From Streptomyces sp. NRRL F-2580 (GTDB lineage Bacteria; Actinomycetota; Actinomycetes; Streptomycetales; Streptomycetaceae), in NCBI RefSeq assembly GCF_000720115.1, contig NZ_JOIR01000008.1, positions 62,001 through 126,000 on the forward strand: DNA of 64,000 nt, given 5' to 3'. The notes beneath the pieces were generated by a model, which was not told the DNA's origin, made no database searches, and was given only the letters and a program-made list of their open reading frames with translations. The position numbers and the translations under genes were made by a program. Positions 44,329-52,766 of this stretch are shown in pieces; the stretch's first letter is position 1; the number at the start of each line of letters is the position of its first letter.

Positions 44329-45123
44329 GTGACCACCACCGCAGACAGTGCCACCATCACTGCCCAGAACCGCTCCCAGAGCCGACTCGAGCCGGTGCAT
44401 GCCATGAACGACGCAAACCTGAACCCGGATGCGGAGCCCGTAGTACGCCCCGCACGCTCGCTGCCAGGTCGACCTCCAGGCATCCGCGCCGACAGCTCCG
44501 GGCTCACGGACCGGCAGCGGAGGGTCATCGAGGTCATTCGCGACTCCGTGCAGCGCCGGGGTTACCCGCCGTCCATGCGGGAGATCGGTCAGGCGGTGGG
44601 CCTGTCCAGCACGTCGTCGGTCGCCCACCAGCTGATGGCCCTGGAGCGCAAGGGCTTCCTGCGCCGCGACCCGCACCGCCCCCGTGCCTATGAGGTGCGC
44701 GGATCCGACCAGCCCAGCTCGCAGCCCACGGACACCACCGGCAAGCCCGCCGCCTCCTACGTTCCCCTGGTCGGCCGGATCGCGGCCGGCGGCCCGATCC
44801 TCGCCGAGGAGTCGGTTGAGGACGTGTTCCCGCTCCCCCGCCAGCTCGTCGGCGACGGCGAGCTCTTCGTCCTCAAGGTCGTCGGTGACTCGATGATCGA
44901 GGCCGCCATCTGCGACGGTGACTGGGTCACGGTCCGTCGCCAGCCCGTCGCGGAGAACGGCGACATCGTCGCCGCGATGCTCGACGGCGAGGCCACCGTC
45001 AAGCGCTTCAAGCGCGAGGACGGCCATGTCTGGCTCCTCCCGCACAACGCCGCCTACCAGCCGATTCCCGGCGACGACGCGACCATCCTGGGCAAGGTCG
45101 TCGCGGTACTGCGTCGGGTCTGA
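44329..45123 (+). CDS. lexA: SOS repressor LexA
   Basis: A 264-residue repressor-protease. Residues 1-60 form a non-conserved N-terminal extension; the winged HTH is [17 protein letters not shown]...[21 protein letters not shown]; the cleavage site is in the AAGGPI region; the catalytic Ser is in VVGDSMIEA and the Lys in [10 protein letters not shown]. RecA-filament-stimulated self-cleavage releases the SOS genes. The GTG at 44329 has GAGAGGGG upstream and agrees with the S. coelicolor start as I recall it; an ATG at 44404 is a possible internal start. It is divergent from nrdR. Confidence 0.95.
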   Translation: MTTTADSATITAQNRSQSRLEPVHAMNDANLNPDAEPVVRPARSLPGRPPGIRADSSGLTDRQRRVIEVIRDSVQRRGYPPSMREIGQAVGLSSTSSVAHQLMALERKGFLRRDPHRPRAYEVRGSDQPSSQPTDTTGKPAASYVPLVGRIAAGGPILAEESVEDVFPLPRQLVGDGELFVLKVVGDSMIEAAICDGDWVTVRRQPVAENGDIVAAMLDGEATVKRFKREDGHVWLLPHNAAYQPIPGDDATILGKVVAVLRRV

Positions 45124-45141
45124 CCCCCGCCGCCTCATCCG

Positions 45142-45174
45142 GCCCCCGGGATCCACTGCGCCGGTCCCGGGGGC
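45142..45174. terminator. Terminator between lexA and the DinG-like gene
   Basis: 10-bp stem (45142-45151 with 45165-45174), 13-nt loop, followed by TTT. It serves both converging genes. Confidence 0.7.
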
Positions 45175-45183
45175 TTTCGCCTG

Positions 45184-47154
45184 TTACTTGCCGTCGGCCT
45201 TGGCCGTCGCGTCGATCGCGGCGAGGGAGCGGCGGGCCTGGTTGCGGTCCGTGGTGTACCAGAAGTCCGGCAGCGTGGCCCGCAGGAAGCTCCCGTACCG
45301 GGCCGTGGCCAGCCGGGGGTCGAGCACCGCGACGACGCCCCGGTCTCCCGTGGCCCGTACGAGACGACCCGCGCCCTGCGCCATCAGCAGGGCGGCATGC
45401 GTGGCGGCGACGGCCATGAAGCCGTTGCCGCCGTGCTCCTCCACCGACTTCTGGCGGGCGCTCATCAGCGGGTCGTCGGGACGCGGGAAGGGGATCCGGT
45501 CCATGACCACGAGCTGGCAGCTGGGGCCCGGCACGTCCACGCCCTGCCAGAGCGAGAGCGTCCCGAACAGGCAGGTCTTCGGGTCCGCGGCGAAAGCCTT
45601 GATCAGCTCGCCGAGCGTCTCCTCGCCCTGGAGCAGGATCGGGTTGTCGAGCCGGCCGCGCAGCTCCTCGGCCGCCGCCTTGGCGCCGCGCATGGAGGAG
45701 AAGAGGCCGAGGGTCCGCCCGCCGGCCGCCTCGATCAACTCGGCGAGCTCGTCCATCATGTCGCCGCGGGTCCCCTCACGGCCCGGCGTGGCCAGGTGCT
45801 TGGCGACGTAGAGGATGCCCTGCTTCGGGTAGTCGAAGGGCGAGCCGACGTCGAGGCCGCGCCAGGCGGGGACATCGTCGCCCTCGACGCCCTCGGGAGA
45901 CAGGCCCAAGGAGGCCGCGACGCCGTTGAAGTCGCCGCCCAGCTTGAGGGTGGCCGAGGTCAGGACCACCGAGCGGTCCTCGAACAGCTTCTCCCGCAGC
46001 AGGCCGGACACCGACAACGGGGCGACCCGGAGCGTGGCGCCGAAGCGGTCGTGGCGCTCGTACCAGACGACGTCGTACTCGGAGCCGGTGGTGATCCGCT
46101 CCGCCACCCCGTGGACGCTCTCCACCGCGGCCAGGGCCTGCTTGCGGACCGCGTCCTCGTCGTGGACGGACTTGTCGCGGGTCGCGCCGATCGCGGAGAT
46201 CACGTTGCGCGCGGCGTCGCGCAGGGACATCAGCGCGTAGCCGAGATCCTCGGGGAGCACCTCCAGGCGGCCTGGGAGCGCCAGCTCCATGACCCGCTCG
46301 AAGGACTCGGACGCGGTCTGCAGGGAGTCGGCGGTCTTCTCGTCGACCAGCTTGGCCGCACGCGTCACAGCCCGGTTGACCTGCCCGGGAGTGAGCTCGC
46401 CGGTGGCGACACCGGTGACGCGGGAGACCAGCTCATGGGCCTCGTCCACGATCAGCACCTCGTGCTGCGGCAGCACCGGGGCGCCTTCGATGGCGTCGAT
46501 GGCGAGCAGCGCGTGGTTGGTGACGACCACGTCCGCGAGCTTGGCCCGCTCGCGGGCGGCCTCCGCGAAGCACTCGGCGCCGTACGCGCACTTCGTCGCG
46601 CCCAGGCATTCGCGCGAGGAGACCGAGATCTGCGACCAGGCCTTGTCCGAGACGCCCGGGGTCAGGTCGTCGCGGTCGCCGGTCTCCGTCTCGTCCGCCC
46701 AGTCGCGCAGGCGCAGCAGGTCCTTGCCGAGCTTGCTGGTGGGGGTGGCCGCCTCGAACTGGTCGAAGAGGCCCTCCTCCTCGTCCTGCGGAGCGCCCTC
46801 GTGCAGGCGGTGCAGGCACAGATAGTTGGACCGGCCCTTGAGCATGGCGAACTGCGGGCGGCGGCGCAGCTGCGGATGCAGCGCCTCCACCGTCCGGGGC
46901 AGGTCGCGCTCGACGAGCTGCCGCTGGAGGGCGAGGGTCGCGGTGGCCACGACCACGCGCTCGCCGTGGGCGAGGGCCGGCACCAGGTAGCCGAGGGACT
47001 TGCCGGTGCCGGTACCGGCCTGGATGAGCCGGTGGGAGTTGTCGTCGATCGCTTCGGCGACGGCTTCGGCCATGGCCACCTGGCCGGGGCGCTCCGTGCC
47101 GCCGACGGCGGAGACGGCGGCGTGCAGCAGGTCGGGGAGGGAGGGCTTCGTCAT
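45184..47154 (-). CDS. DinG/XPD-like ATP-dependent helicase
   Basis: A 656-residue SF2 helicase. Walker A is QAGTGTGKSLGYLVPA; DEAH is in VLIVDEAHELVSR; the Fe-S cluster Cys region is visible (Cys residues in YLCLHR, SSRECLGATKCAYGAECF). Motif V-VI are in GTLSLWQGVDVPG and QGAGRLVRATGDRG. DinG-type enzymes unwind forked, D-loop and RNA-DNA structures during repair. The ATG at 47154 starts MTKPSLPD. It converges on lexA. I saw no SOS box ahead of its start; the siderophore operon ends 52 nt upstream on the same strand and could read through. Confidence 0.88.
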   Translation of the reverse strand: MTKPSLPDLLHAAVSAVGGTERPGQVAMAEAVAEAIDDNSHRLIQAGTGTGKSLGYLVPALAHGERVVVATATLALQRQLVERDLPRTVEALHPQLRRRPQFAMLKGRSNYLCLHRLHEGAPQDEEEGLFDQFEAATPTSKLGKDLLRLRDWADETETGDRDDLTPGVSDKAWSQISVSSRECLGATKCAYGAECFAEAARERAKLADVVVTNHALLAIDAIEGAPVLPQHEVLIVDEAHELVSRVTGVATGELTPGQVNRAVTRAAKLVDEKTADSLQTASESFERVMELALPGRLEVLPEDLGYALMSLRDAARNVISAIGATRDKSVHDEDAVRKQALAAVESVHGVAERITTGSEYDVVWYERHDRFGATLRVAPLSVSGLLREKLFEDRSVVLTSATLKLGGDFNGVAASLGLSPEGVEGDDVPAWRGLDVGSPFDYPKQGILYVAKHLATPGREGTRGDMMDELAELIEAAGGRTLGLFSSMRGAKAAAEELRGRLDNPILLQGEETLGELIKAFAADPKTCLFGTLSLWQGVDVPGPSCQLVVMDRIPFPRPDDPLMSARQKSVEEHGGNGFMAVAATHAALLMAQGAGRLVRATGDRGVVAVLDPRLATARYGSFLRATLPDFWYTTDRNQARRSLAAIDATAKADGK

Positions 47155-47206
47155 AGCACTGCCAACCCTACGGGGCCCCACCGACAGCGAGCGCACCGAC
47201 GAGGAA

Positions 47207-49081
47207 TCATGGCCGGTACAAGGGGTTGGGTACGGTGCCGTGCTGCACGGCGTGCGGGCGGTCGGGGCGGTCGCGGTAGCCGTCCTCGTAGAGCCGGTTC
47301 CGGTTGAGGCAGAGCCGGCCGATGCGCTCGCCGAGCAGGTCAAAGAGCTCGTACCGGTCCTTGAGCTCCGGGAAACGGGCCTGGTGGCGCAGGATCTCCG
47401 CCCGTACGAGGGACCAGAAATCGTCCTCCGGGACGCCGAGACGCTCCTCGCACAGGGCCGAGAGGTAGCGGAAGACACCGACGAACAGCCCGGAGTGGAT
47501 GAACTGGGGCAGGAAGTCGGCGGGCTCGGTGAGCAGGGCCGCCCGGACCTCGTCGGGCAGGGCGGCCAGCTCGGGCAGGGGCTCGTCGCTGATGTTGATG
47601 TCGTCCACGAAGTCCTTGACCCCGAGCCGCACCGGGACGTCGTGCTCGTCGAAGATCACGATGGCGTTCTCGCCGTGCGGGGAGAAGACGGTGCCGTAGC
47701 GGTAGAGGAAGTGCAGCAGCGGGGGCAGGAGGGCGGCGAAGAGGCGCTGCAGCCAGACGGTGGGGGTGAGCCCGGACCGGGCCACGAGCTCGGCGGTGAA
47801 GGACCGGCCGCGCGGGTCGGTGTGGAGGAGTGAGGCGAGGGTGCGGGCGCGCTCGCCGGGGGCGAGGAGCCCGGTGAGGGGCTCGCGCCAGATCGCGCCG
47901 AGGAGCTCCTTGTACTGGTACGGGACCTCGGGGAGCTCTTCGTAGACCGGGTGGCGGACGGTGACGGAGGCTACTTCGCCGAGCAGGACGACCCGGCACT
48001 CGTCGCGCAGGAAGGGGTCGGTGTCGCGGAGGGAGTGGATCCAGGCGGTGACGGCGGGTGCGGCGAGGGCGAGGTCGGAGGGCAGGCCGCGCCAGACCAT
48101 GGTGTTGAAGACGGACAGCGGGAGTTTGACGCTGTGCCGGTCGGGGCGGCTGAGGTTGAGGAAGGTGCGGATCGACTGCTGGGGCAGGCGCAGGTCGGGA
48201 TCGGCCGGGAGCGGCACGAGGGTGCCGGAGGCGAGCGCCGGGGCGAAGAGAGGGAGGACGACCTCGTCCCACTGCCAGGGGTGGAGCGGCAGGTAGAGGT
48301 AGTGGAGCGGGTCGAGGCCGCGGTCGCGCAGGGTCTGGTCGAAGGCGGCGCGGGTGACGGGGTCGAGCTCCGCGGAGTAGAGGCGGGCGGGGTCCTCCAG
48401 CCCGGCGGTACCGCGGTAGGCGGCGAGCGAGGTGTGGGCGGCGAGCCAGGGCAGGCGCTGGCGGGTCCGGGCCTCGGGGGCCCAGGCGGCGGTGTCGGAG
48501 GCGGAGAGTCCGATCCGGCCCTTGTTGAGGACGAGCCAGGGGTGGCCGGTCTGGTGCCCTTCGAGGGCGGCGTAGTCGAGGTCGGCGAGGACATCGGCGG
48601 TGAGGGCGGTGTGGTCGATCCGGGCGTCGGCGGTGAGGGTGGCGCTGAGCTCGCGGACGAGGTGGCCGAGGGTGGGGCCGTCGAGGCCGAGGAGGGTGCG
48701 GGCGCGGATGAGGAAGTCGTACGGGTCCCCGAAGGCGGTCGGGTTCCCGGAGGGGGTCGGTGTCTGGGGGGAGGCCGGCGGCGGGGTGAGGGTGATGGTG
48801 TCGGGGGCTACGTGCCAGCTGCCGTACGCGCGGCGGCGGGCCCGGAACCCGAGGCTGCTGCCGTCGTCGAGGGTCAGGCTCCATGCGTCGCCGGCGGCCG
48901 ACGGGGCGGCGACGGGGCTGATGATCTCCTCGTAGGCGAACTCGGCGAGCATCTTGGCGAGCAGCCGGCGGGCGGCGAAGTCCCAGGTCGAACGGTTGAG
49001 TTCGGGTGGTGTGCAGGGGTGCTGGGGCGGCGGTGGCACGGTGGGTTCGGCCGCGTCGGGGGCTGCGTGGAAGTTCGGCAC
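47207..49081 (-). CDS. NRPS-independent siderophore synthetase (IucA/IucC family), no. 1
   Basis: A 624-residue ATP-dependent synthetase that joins a carboxylic acid such as citrate to an amine or alcohol. Seen: LPLHPWQWDE, SIRTFLNLSRPDRHSVKLPLS (ATP site), FSPHGENAIVIFDE in the place of the more usual EAHxQN, and VKDFVDDINI. The FhuF-like iron-reductase C-terminal region (HSGLFVGVFRYLSALCEERL) is included. It is the last of four co-directional genes, 98 nt after the GNAT gene. The HGEN variant may mark a type different from the second synthetase. Confidence 0.9.
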   Translation of the reverse strand: MPNFHAAPDAAEPTVPPPPQHPCTPPELNRSTWDFAARRLLAKMLAEFAYEEIISPVAAPSAAGDAWSLTLDDGSSLGFRARRRAYGSWHVAPDTITLTPPPASPQTPTPSGNPTAFGDPYDFLIRARTLLGLDGPTLGHLVRELSATLTADARIDHTALTADVLADLDYAALEGHQTGHPWLVLNKGRIGLSASDTAAWAPEARTRQRLPWLAAHTSLAAYRGTAGLEDPARLYSAELDPVTRAAFDQTLRDRGLDPLHYLYLPLHPWQWDEVVLPLFAPALASGTLVPLPADPDLRLPQQSIRTFLNLSRPDRHSVKLPLSVFNTMVWRGLPSDLALAAPAVTAWIHSLRDTDPFLRDECRVVLLGEVASVTVRHPVYEELPEVPYQYKELLGAIWREPLTGLLAPGERARTLASLLHTDPRGRSFTAELVARSGLTPTVWLQRLFAALLPPLLHFLYRYGTVFSPHGENAIVIFDEHDVPVRLGVKDFVDDINISDEPLPELAALPDEVRAALLTEPADFLPQFIHSGLFVGVFRYLSALCEERLGVPEDDFWSLVRAEILRHQARFPELKDRYELFDLLGERIGRLCLNRNRLYEDGYRDRPDRPHAVQHGTVPNPLYRP

Positions 49082-49179
49082 GGGACTCCTCGAAGATCGG
49101 GAACTTTGCTGCGCGACGCAGAGTTTTCTAAGGGAGAGGTGCGAAGCGGCGACGACGGTCAGGGCTTGCGGGGCGGCAC

Positions 49180-49875
49180 TCAGAGGAGATTGCGCAGCGC
49201 CCGCTCCCGGATCATCAGGGCGGCGCGCTTCTCGGGAAGGTCGATTTCCGCGGAGCAGCGGAAACCGGAGTTCAGGAAGGCAGATACGGAGGGGGTGTTG
49301 CGGATGTCCGGTTCCGCGATCACGCGAGTGCAGCGGGGGCGGTTGCCGAGGACCATGTCGGCGACGGCGCGCAGCAGGGTCGTGCCCAGGCCGCGGCCGC
49401 GGTTCGTGCCGTCTCCGATGAGCAGGTGGATACCGGTGTCGTGGGGGCGCGCCGGGTAGTGGCGGGAGAGCGGGTCGAGGTCGGCCCGGTAGATCTCCCA
49501 GTAGCTCATCGGCGTGCCGTCGAGGAGGCCGAGGCAGGGGATGCTGCGGCCGTCGCCGTCGAGCTGGGCACGTAGGTGGGCCGCGGTGACGGCGGCGGGG
49601 CCGGCGAGTTCCCAGTAGGCGGCCACCTCGGGGTCGTTCATCCAGCCTGTGAGGAGCTCCAGGTCCCGGCCCGGCCGTACGGGTTCGAGGCGGAAGGCTC
49701 CGGCGGGTGTGGCGGCGCTGCCCCAGATGGCCGGTGAGTCGAGCAGGTCGGCTTCGGCGAGCAACGGCAACAGGTTGGCCTTGAGCCGGGCTTCGACGGT
49801 GTGCTCCACCACCTCGGTGGCGCCGAGGCCGTCGGTGGCGGATCCGGCGGGGGCGGGTGTGTCGGTGGAGCGCAT
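49180..49875 (-). CDS. Siderophore-type N-acetyltransferase (GNAT, IucB-like)
   Basis: A 231-residue protein. The Acetyltransf_8 fold is recognised from GWMNDPEVAAYWELAG, PMSYWEIYRADLDPLSRHY, GIHLLIGDGTNRGRGLGTTLLRAV and VIAEPDIRNTPSVSAFLNSGF, with the acetyl-CoA loop in RGRGLG. IucB-like enzymes acylate an amine or hydroxylamine precursor of the siderophore. The ATG at 49875 follows GGAGAAGAG. It lies between the two synthetase genes (32 nt after synthetase 2). No N-hydroxylase is seen in the operon, so its acceptor may be a plain amine. Confidence 0.87.
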   Translation of the reverse strand: MRSTDTPAPAGSATDGLGATEVVEHTVEARLKANLLPLLAEADLLDSPAIWGSAATPAGAFRLEPVRPGRDLELLTGWMNDPEVAAYWELAGPAAVTAAHLRAQLDGDGRSIPCLGLLDGTPMSYWEIYRADLDPLSRHYPARPHDTGIHLLIGDGTNRGRGLGTTLLRAVADMVLGNRPRCTRVIAEPDIRNTPSVSAFLNSGFRCSAEIDLPEKRAALMIRERALRNLL

Positions 49876-49907
49876 CGGGGGCTCTTCTCCGCGTCGGCGC
49901 CGACGCG

Positions 49908-52745
49908 TCAATCGTGAAGGGGGTTGGTGATGGTGACGTAGACGGACTGGGTGTCGACGGGGCCGACGAGCTCGTCGAGACCTCCCAGGCGGGTGAGCAG
50001 ATTCGCCTTGCAGCGCAGGGTGGGCGAGTCGAGCAGCCGTGTGGGGAGCGGGCCGAGGCCCGCGGCCTTGGCGAGGAAGCGGCGGAAGGCGGCGAGGAGC
50101 ACGCGCTCGTCGGCGAGCCGCTGGGATCCGAAGGCGCCGATGAGTCCGAGCACGTTGTTGATGCCGAGGTAGTAGGCGAAGCGTTCGTCGGTGACGGCGT
50201 CGGAGACGAAGGTGTCGCTGGCGCTGCCGATGCCGGGCAGCCGTTGCTCCAGTTCCGCGCGGCGGGATGCGCGGAAGTAGTAGCCCTGGTTGTCGCGGTA
50301 GCGGCCGCCGGCCGGCCAGCCGGCGGCGTCGAGGAGCACCAGGGTGTTCTGCTGGTGCGCTTCGAGGGCGATGCCGGCGAGCGCGTCGAAGGCGAGGACC
50401 GGCAGGACCACGTGGTCGAGGTAGCGCAGGAACCACTCGGCGGCGACGGCGGACGTGCTGCGTCCGGTGGCGGCGGCGAGGCGGGAGACGAGTTCGGCGA
50501 GACGGGAGCTCATGGTGGGCCGGCCGGGCCATGGGCGGGGAGAGGTCAGTGCGGCGATGCAGACGGCGTCGTCGCCCGAGCGGAAGGGGTTGTGGCGCAG
50601 CAGGGCGTCGAGTCCGGGAACGGGGGTTCCGTCCGGGGCGTCCACGGCGACCCAGGCGGGGTCGCGGACGATGTCGAAGCGGGGGTGGCCCGCCTGCCAC
50701 TGCTCGGCGAGGCCGGTGCGGAGCAGCCGGTGGACCTCGACGCCTCGGTGCAGTTCCTTGCGGAGGTTCTCGCGGCGGGAGTTGGTGATGCGCAGGCCCA
50801 GGGAGAGCTTGAGCATCGCGGGCTCGCCGGGACGGTGGACGGTGCGGACGGAGGAGGTGGGGTGCCAGGGCTCGCCGTGCGGGCCCAGGTCGTGCAGAAG
50901 CCCTGCGTCGCGGAGGGCGGTGACGGCGGGGCGCTGGAGCAGGTCGCGGGCCTGCCAGGGGTGCAGGGGAAGGGGGGTGGCGCCGTCGGGCAGCGGGAGG
51001 CCGGGGGCGAGTCGGCCGAGGAGCTGGGGCGCGGAGACGGGGCGGCCTCGCTCGGTCCAGGCGGATTCGGTGGCGAGGACGGAGGAGTCGACCGCGAACC
51101 AGTGCAGGGGGAAGGAGCCGTGGAGTTCGGGTGAGTAGTGACGTGCCTCGGCCTCGGAGAGTCCTTCGCGGCTCTTCGGGTCGGGTTGGAGGGGGTGACC
51201 GAGGAGGAGTGACTGTTCGGCTGTGAGGAAGCGGTCCCCGCCCACGGGGGCCGGGGCGGTGGGGCGTTCTCGCCTGTCGGCGATGAACTCGGTGGTACGG
51301 CGCACCGAGTCGGCGACCCGGCCGACGAGGTCGGCGCTGCCGCGGCCGCCGCCGGTGCCCTCACGGGCGATGAGGGAGGCGAAGGTGACGGCGTCCAGGC
51401 AGGGGGCGCCGACGGGGGTGCCTTCGAGCCGGGCCGGACCGAATCGGTGCCAGCCGGTCTGGGACCAGTAGCGGACGGCGACGAGCGCGGCGGTGCCCGA
51501 GGCGGGGAGGGGAATGCGGAGGGGGGTTCCGACGGGGCCGTCGGGGCGGCCGATCCCGGCCTCGCGGACCCAGCACCGGAGCAGGTTCTCCACTGCCGCG
51601 GCCTCGGCTGCGACGGCCGGCTCCGGGTGGTTCAGGAGGTCGGGCAGCGCGGCCGGCTCCGGCCAGACGGGGCTCGACCAGCCGGAGCGGGCCCTGGGCG
51701 TGCCGTCCTTCTGCCGCGGCACGGTGGCCGCCGCCCCGGCGGCGGTCGCGGGGAGCGGCCCTCCCTCGCCCTCCCGCGGGGCGGCCGACGTGGCCGTCGG
51801 GCCCTCGCCCGGGCGCTCCGGCGCGACCTCGCCGGGCTGGTCCGACGCACCGGAGCGGGGCCAGGCGGCCGGGTCGCCGGCAGTCCCCTCCGGTCTACCG
51901 TCCACGGCCGCCTGCCCTTCGGCACCCAGCGGGGCGAGGGGGGAGACTGCCGCCGGGCCGCCGTCGGCGGAACCGGCCTGCGCCGAGGCCGACCCGGGGC
52001 CGGCGCCGGCGTCGGGAGACGCCACTGCCCCCACCCACGGCTGCCGGCCGTCGATCGAGCTCACGGACGGCCCCGGGCCAACGGCGTCGGGAGCCACCGC
52101 GGAGGGCGACGGAGAGTATCGGCCGTCGGTAGCGCTGGCCGACGGACTCACGCCCGGGCCCGGGGTAGCGGCGTCGGGAGACGCCACTACGGTCGGCCAC
52201 GGCTGCCGGCCCTCCGTCGCGCCCGCCGACGAACTCCCGGCCGGGCCCGGGGTAGCGGCGTCGGGAGACGCCACTACGGTCGGCCACGGCTGCCGGCCCT
52301 CGGTCGCGCTGGCCGGCGGGCTCCCGGGGGGGCCGGGGGTAGCGGTGTCGGAAGACAGCACTGAAGCCGCCCACGGCTGCCGGTCTTCGACAGGACTGGC
52401 CGGGACGCTCACGGCCGGGCGTGGGGCAGCAGGGTCGGGGGCATCCGCGGAGGGCGGCCACGGCTGCCGGCCCTCGGTCGCGCTGGCCGGCGGGCTCCCG
52501 GCGGGGCCGGGGGTGGCGGTGTCGGGAGACAGCGCTGAAGCCGCCCACGGCTGGCTGTCGTCGGCAGGGTTGGCCGGCAGGCTCGCAGCGGCGTCGGGAG
52601 ACGCTGCCGAGGGCGGCTGCGGCTGCCGGTGCTCGACTGGGCTCGGGGTCGGTGCTGCCGTTGGGGTTGGTGGCGTTGCGGGGGTGGGGTCCGTCAGCGA
52701 GGGCGGCTGGTGGGGGGTCGGGGTGGACTGGTGCGGGTCTGGCAT
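49908..52745 (-). CDS. NRPS-independent siderophore synthetase no. 2 with long repetitive N-terminal extension
   Basis: A 945-residue protein, about 350 residues longer than usual. Residues 1-365 are Pro/Ala/Ser/Thr-rich, with about eight imperfect copies of a 29-residue unit around RQPW...SPDAATPGP. Residues 365-945 are a complete IucA/IucC synthetase: LPLHPWQARDLL, MLKLSLGLRITNS, IALEAHQQNTLVLLD, GRYRDNQGYYF and the C-terminal ferric-reductase-like segment. The ATG has GAGGA six bases upstream and lies 21 nt after the aminotransferase stop, which supports translation of the whole extension. Why a cytoplasmic synthetase would carry it is unknown; it could be a linker, a scaffold or a condensate-forming tail. 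Confidence 0.88.
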   Translation of the reverse strand: MPDPHQSTPTPHQPPSLTDPTPATPPTPTAAPTPSPVEHRQPQPPSAASPDAAASLPANPADDSQPWAASALSPDTATPGPAGSPPASATEGRQPWPPSADAPDPAAPRPAVSVPASPVEDRQPWAASVLSSDTATPGPPGSPPASATEGRQPWPTVVASPDAATPGPAGSSSAGATEGRQPWPTVVASPDAATPGPGVSPSASATDGRYSPSPSAVAPDAVGPGPSVSSIDGRQPWVGAVASPDAGAGPGSASAQAGSADGGPAAVSPLAPLGAEGQAAVDGRPEGTAGDPAAWPRSGASDQPGEVAPERPGEGPTATSAAPREGEGGPLPATAAGAAATVPRQKDGTPRARSGWSSPVWPEPAALPDLLNHPEPAVAAEAAAVENLLRCWVREAGIGRPDGPVGTPLRIPLPASGTAALVAVRYWSQTGWHRFGPARLEGTPVGAPCLDAVTFASLIAREGTGGGRGSADLVGRVADSVRRTTEFIADRRERPTAPAPVGGDRFLTAEQSLLLGHPLQPDPKSREGLSEAEARHYSPELHGSFPLHWFAVDSSVLATESAWTERGRPVSAPQLLGRLAPGLPLPDGATPLPLHPWQARDLLQRPAVTALRDAGLLHDLGPHGEPWHPTSSVRTVHRPGEPAMLKLSLGLRITNSRRENLRKELHRGVEVHRLLRTGLAEQWQAGHPRFDIVRDPAWVAVDAPDGTPVPGLDALLRHNPFRSGDDAVCIAALTSPRPWPGRPTMSSRLAELVSRLAAATGRSTSAVAAEWFLRYLDHVVLPVLAFDALAGIALEAHQQNTLVLLDAAGWPAGGRYRDNQGYYFRASRRAELEQRLPGIGSASDTFVSDAVTDERFAYYLGINNVLGLIGAFGSQRLADERVLLAAFRRFLAKAAGLGPLPTRLLDSPTLRCKANLLTRLGGLDELVGPVDTQSVYVTITNPLHD
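52197..52632. repeat. 87-bp in-frame tandem repeat within synthetase no. 2
   Basis: The CCACGG core recurs at 52197, 52284, 52371, 52458 and 52545, each exactly 87 bp (29 codons) apart. Degenerate copies lie on both sides (near 52034 and 52617). All copies keep the frame. Confidence 0.85.
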
Positions 52746-52766
52746 CGCGGGTCCTCGGGGTGCGGG

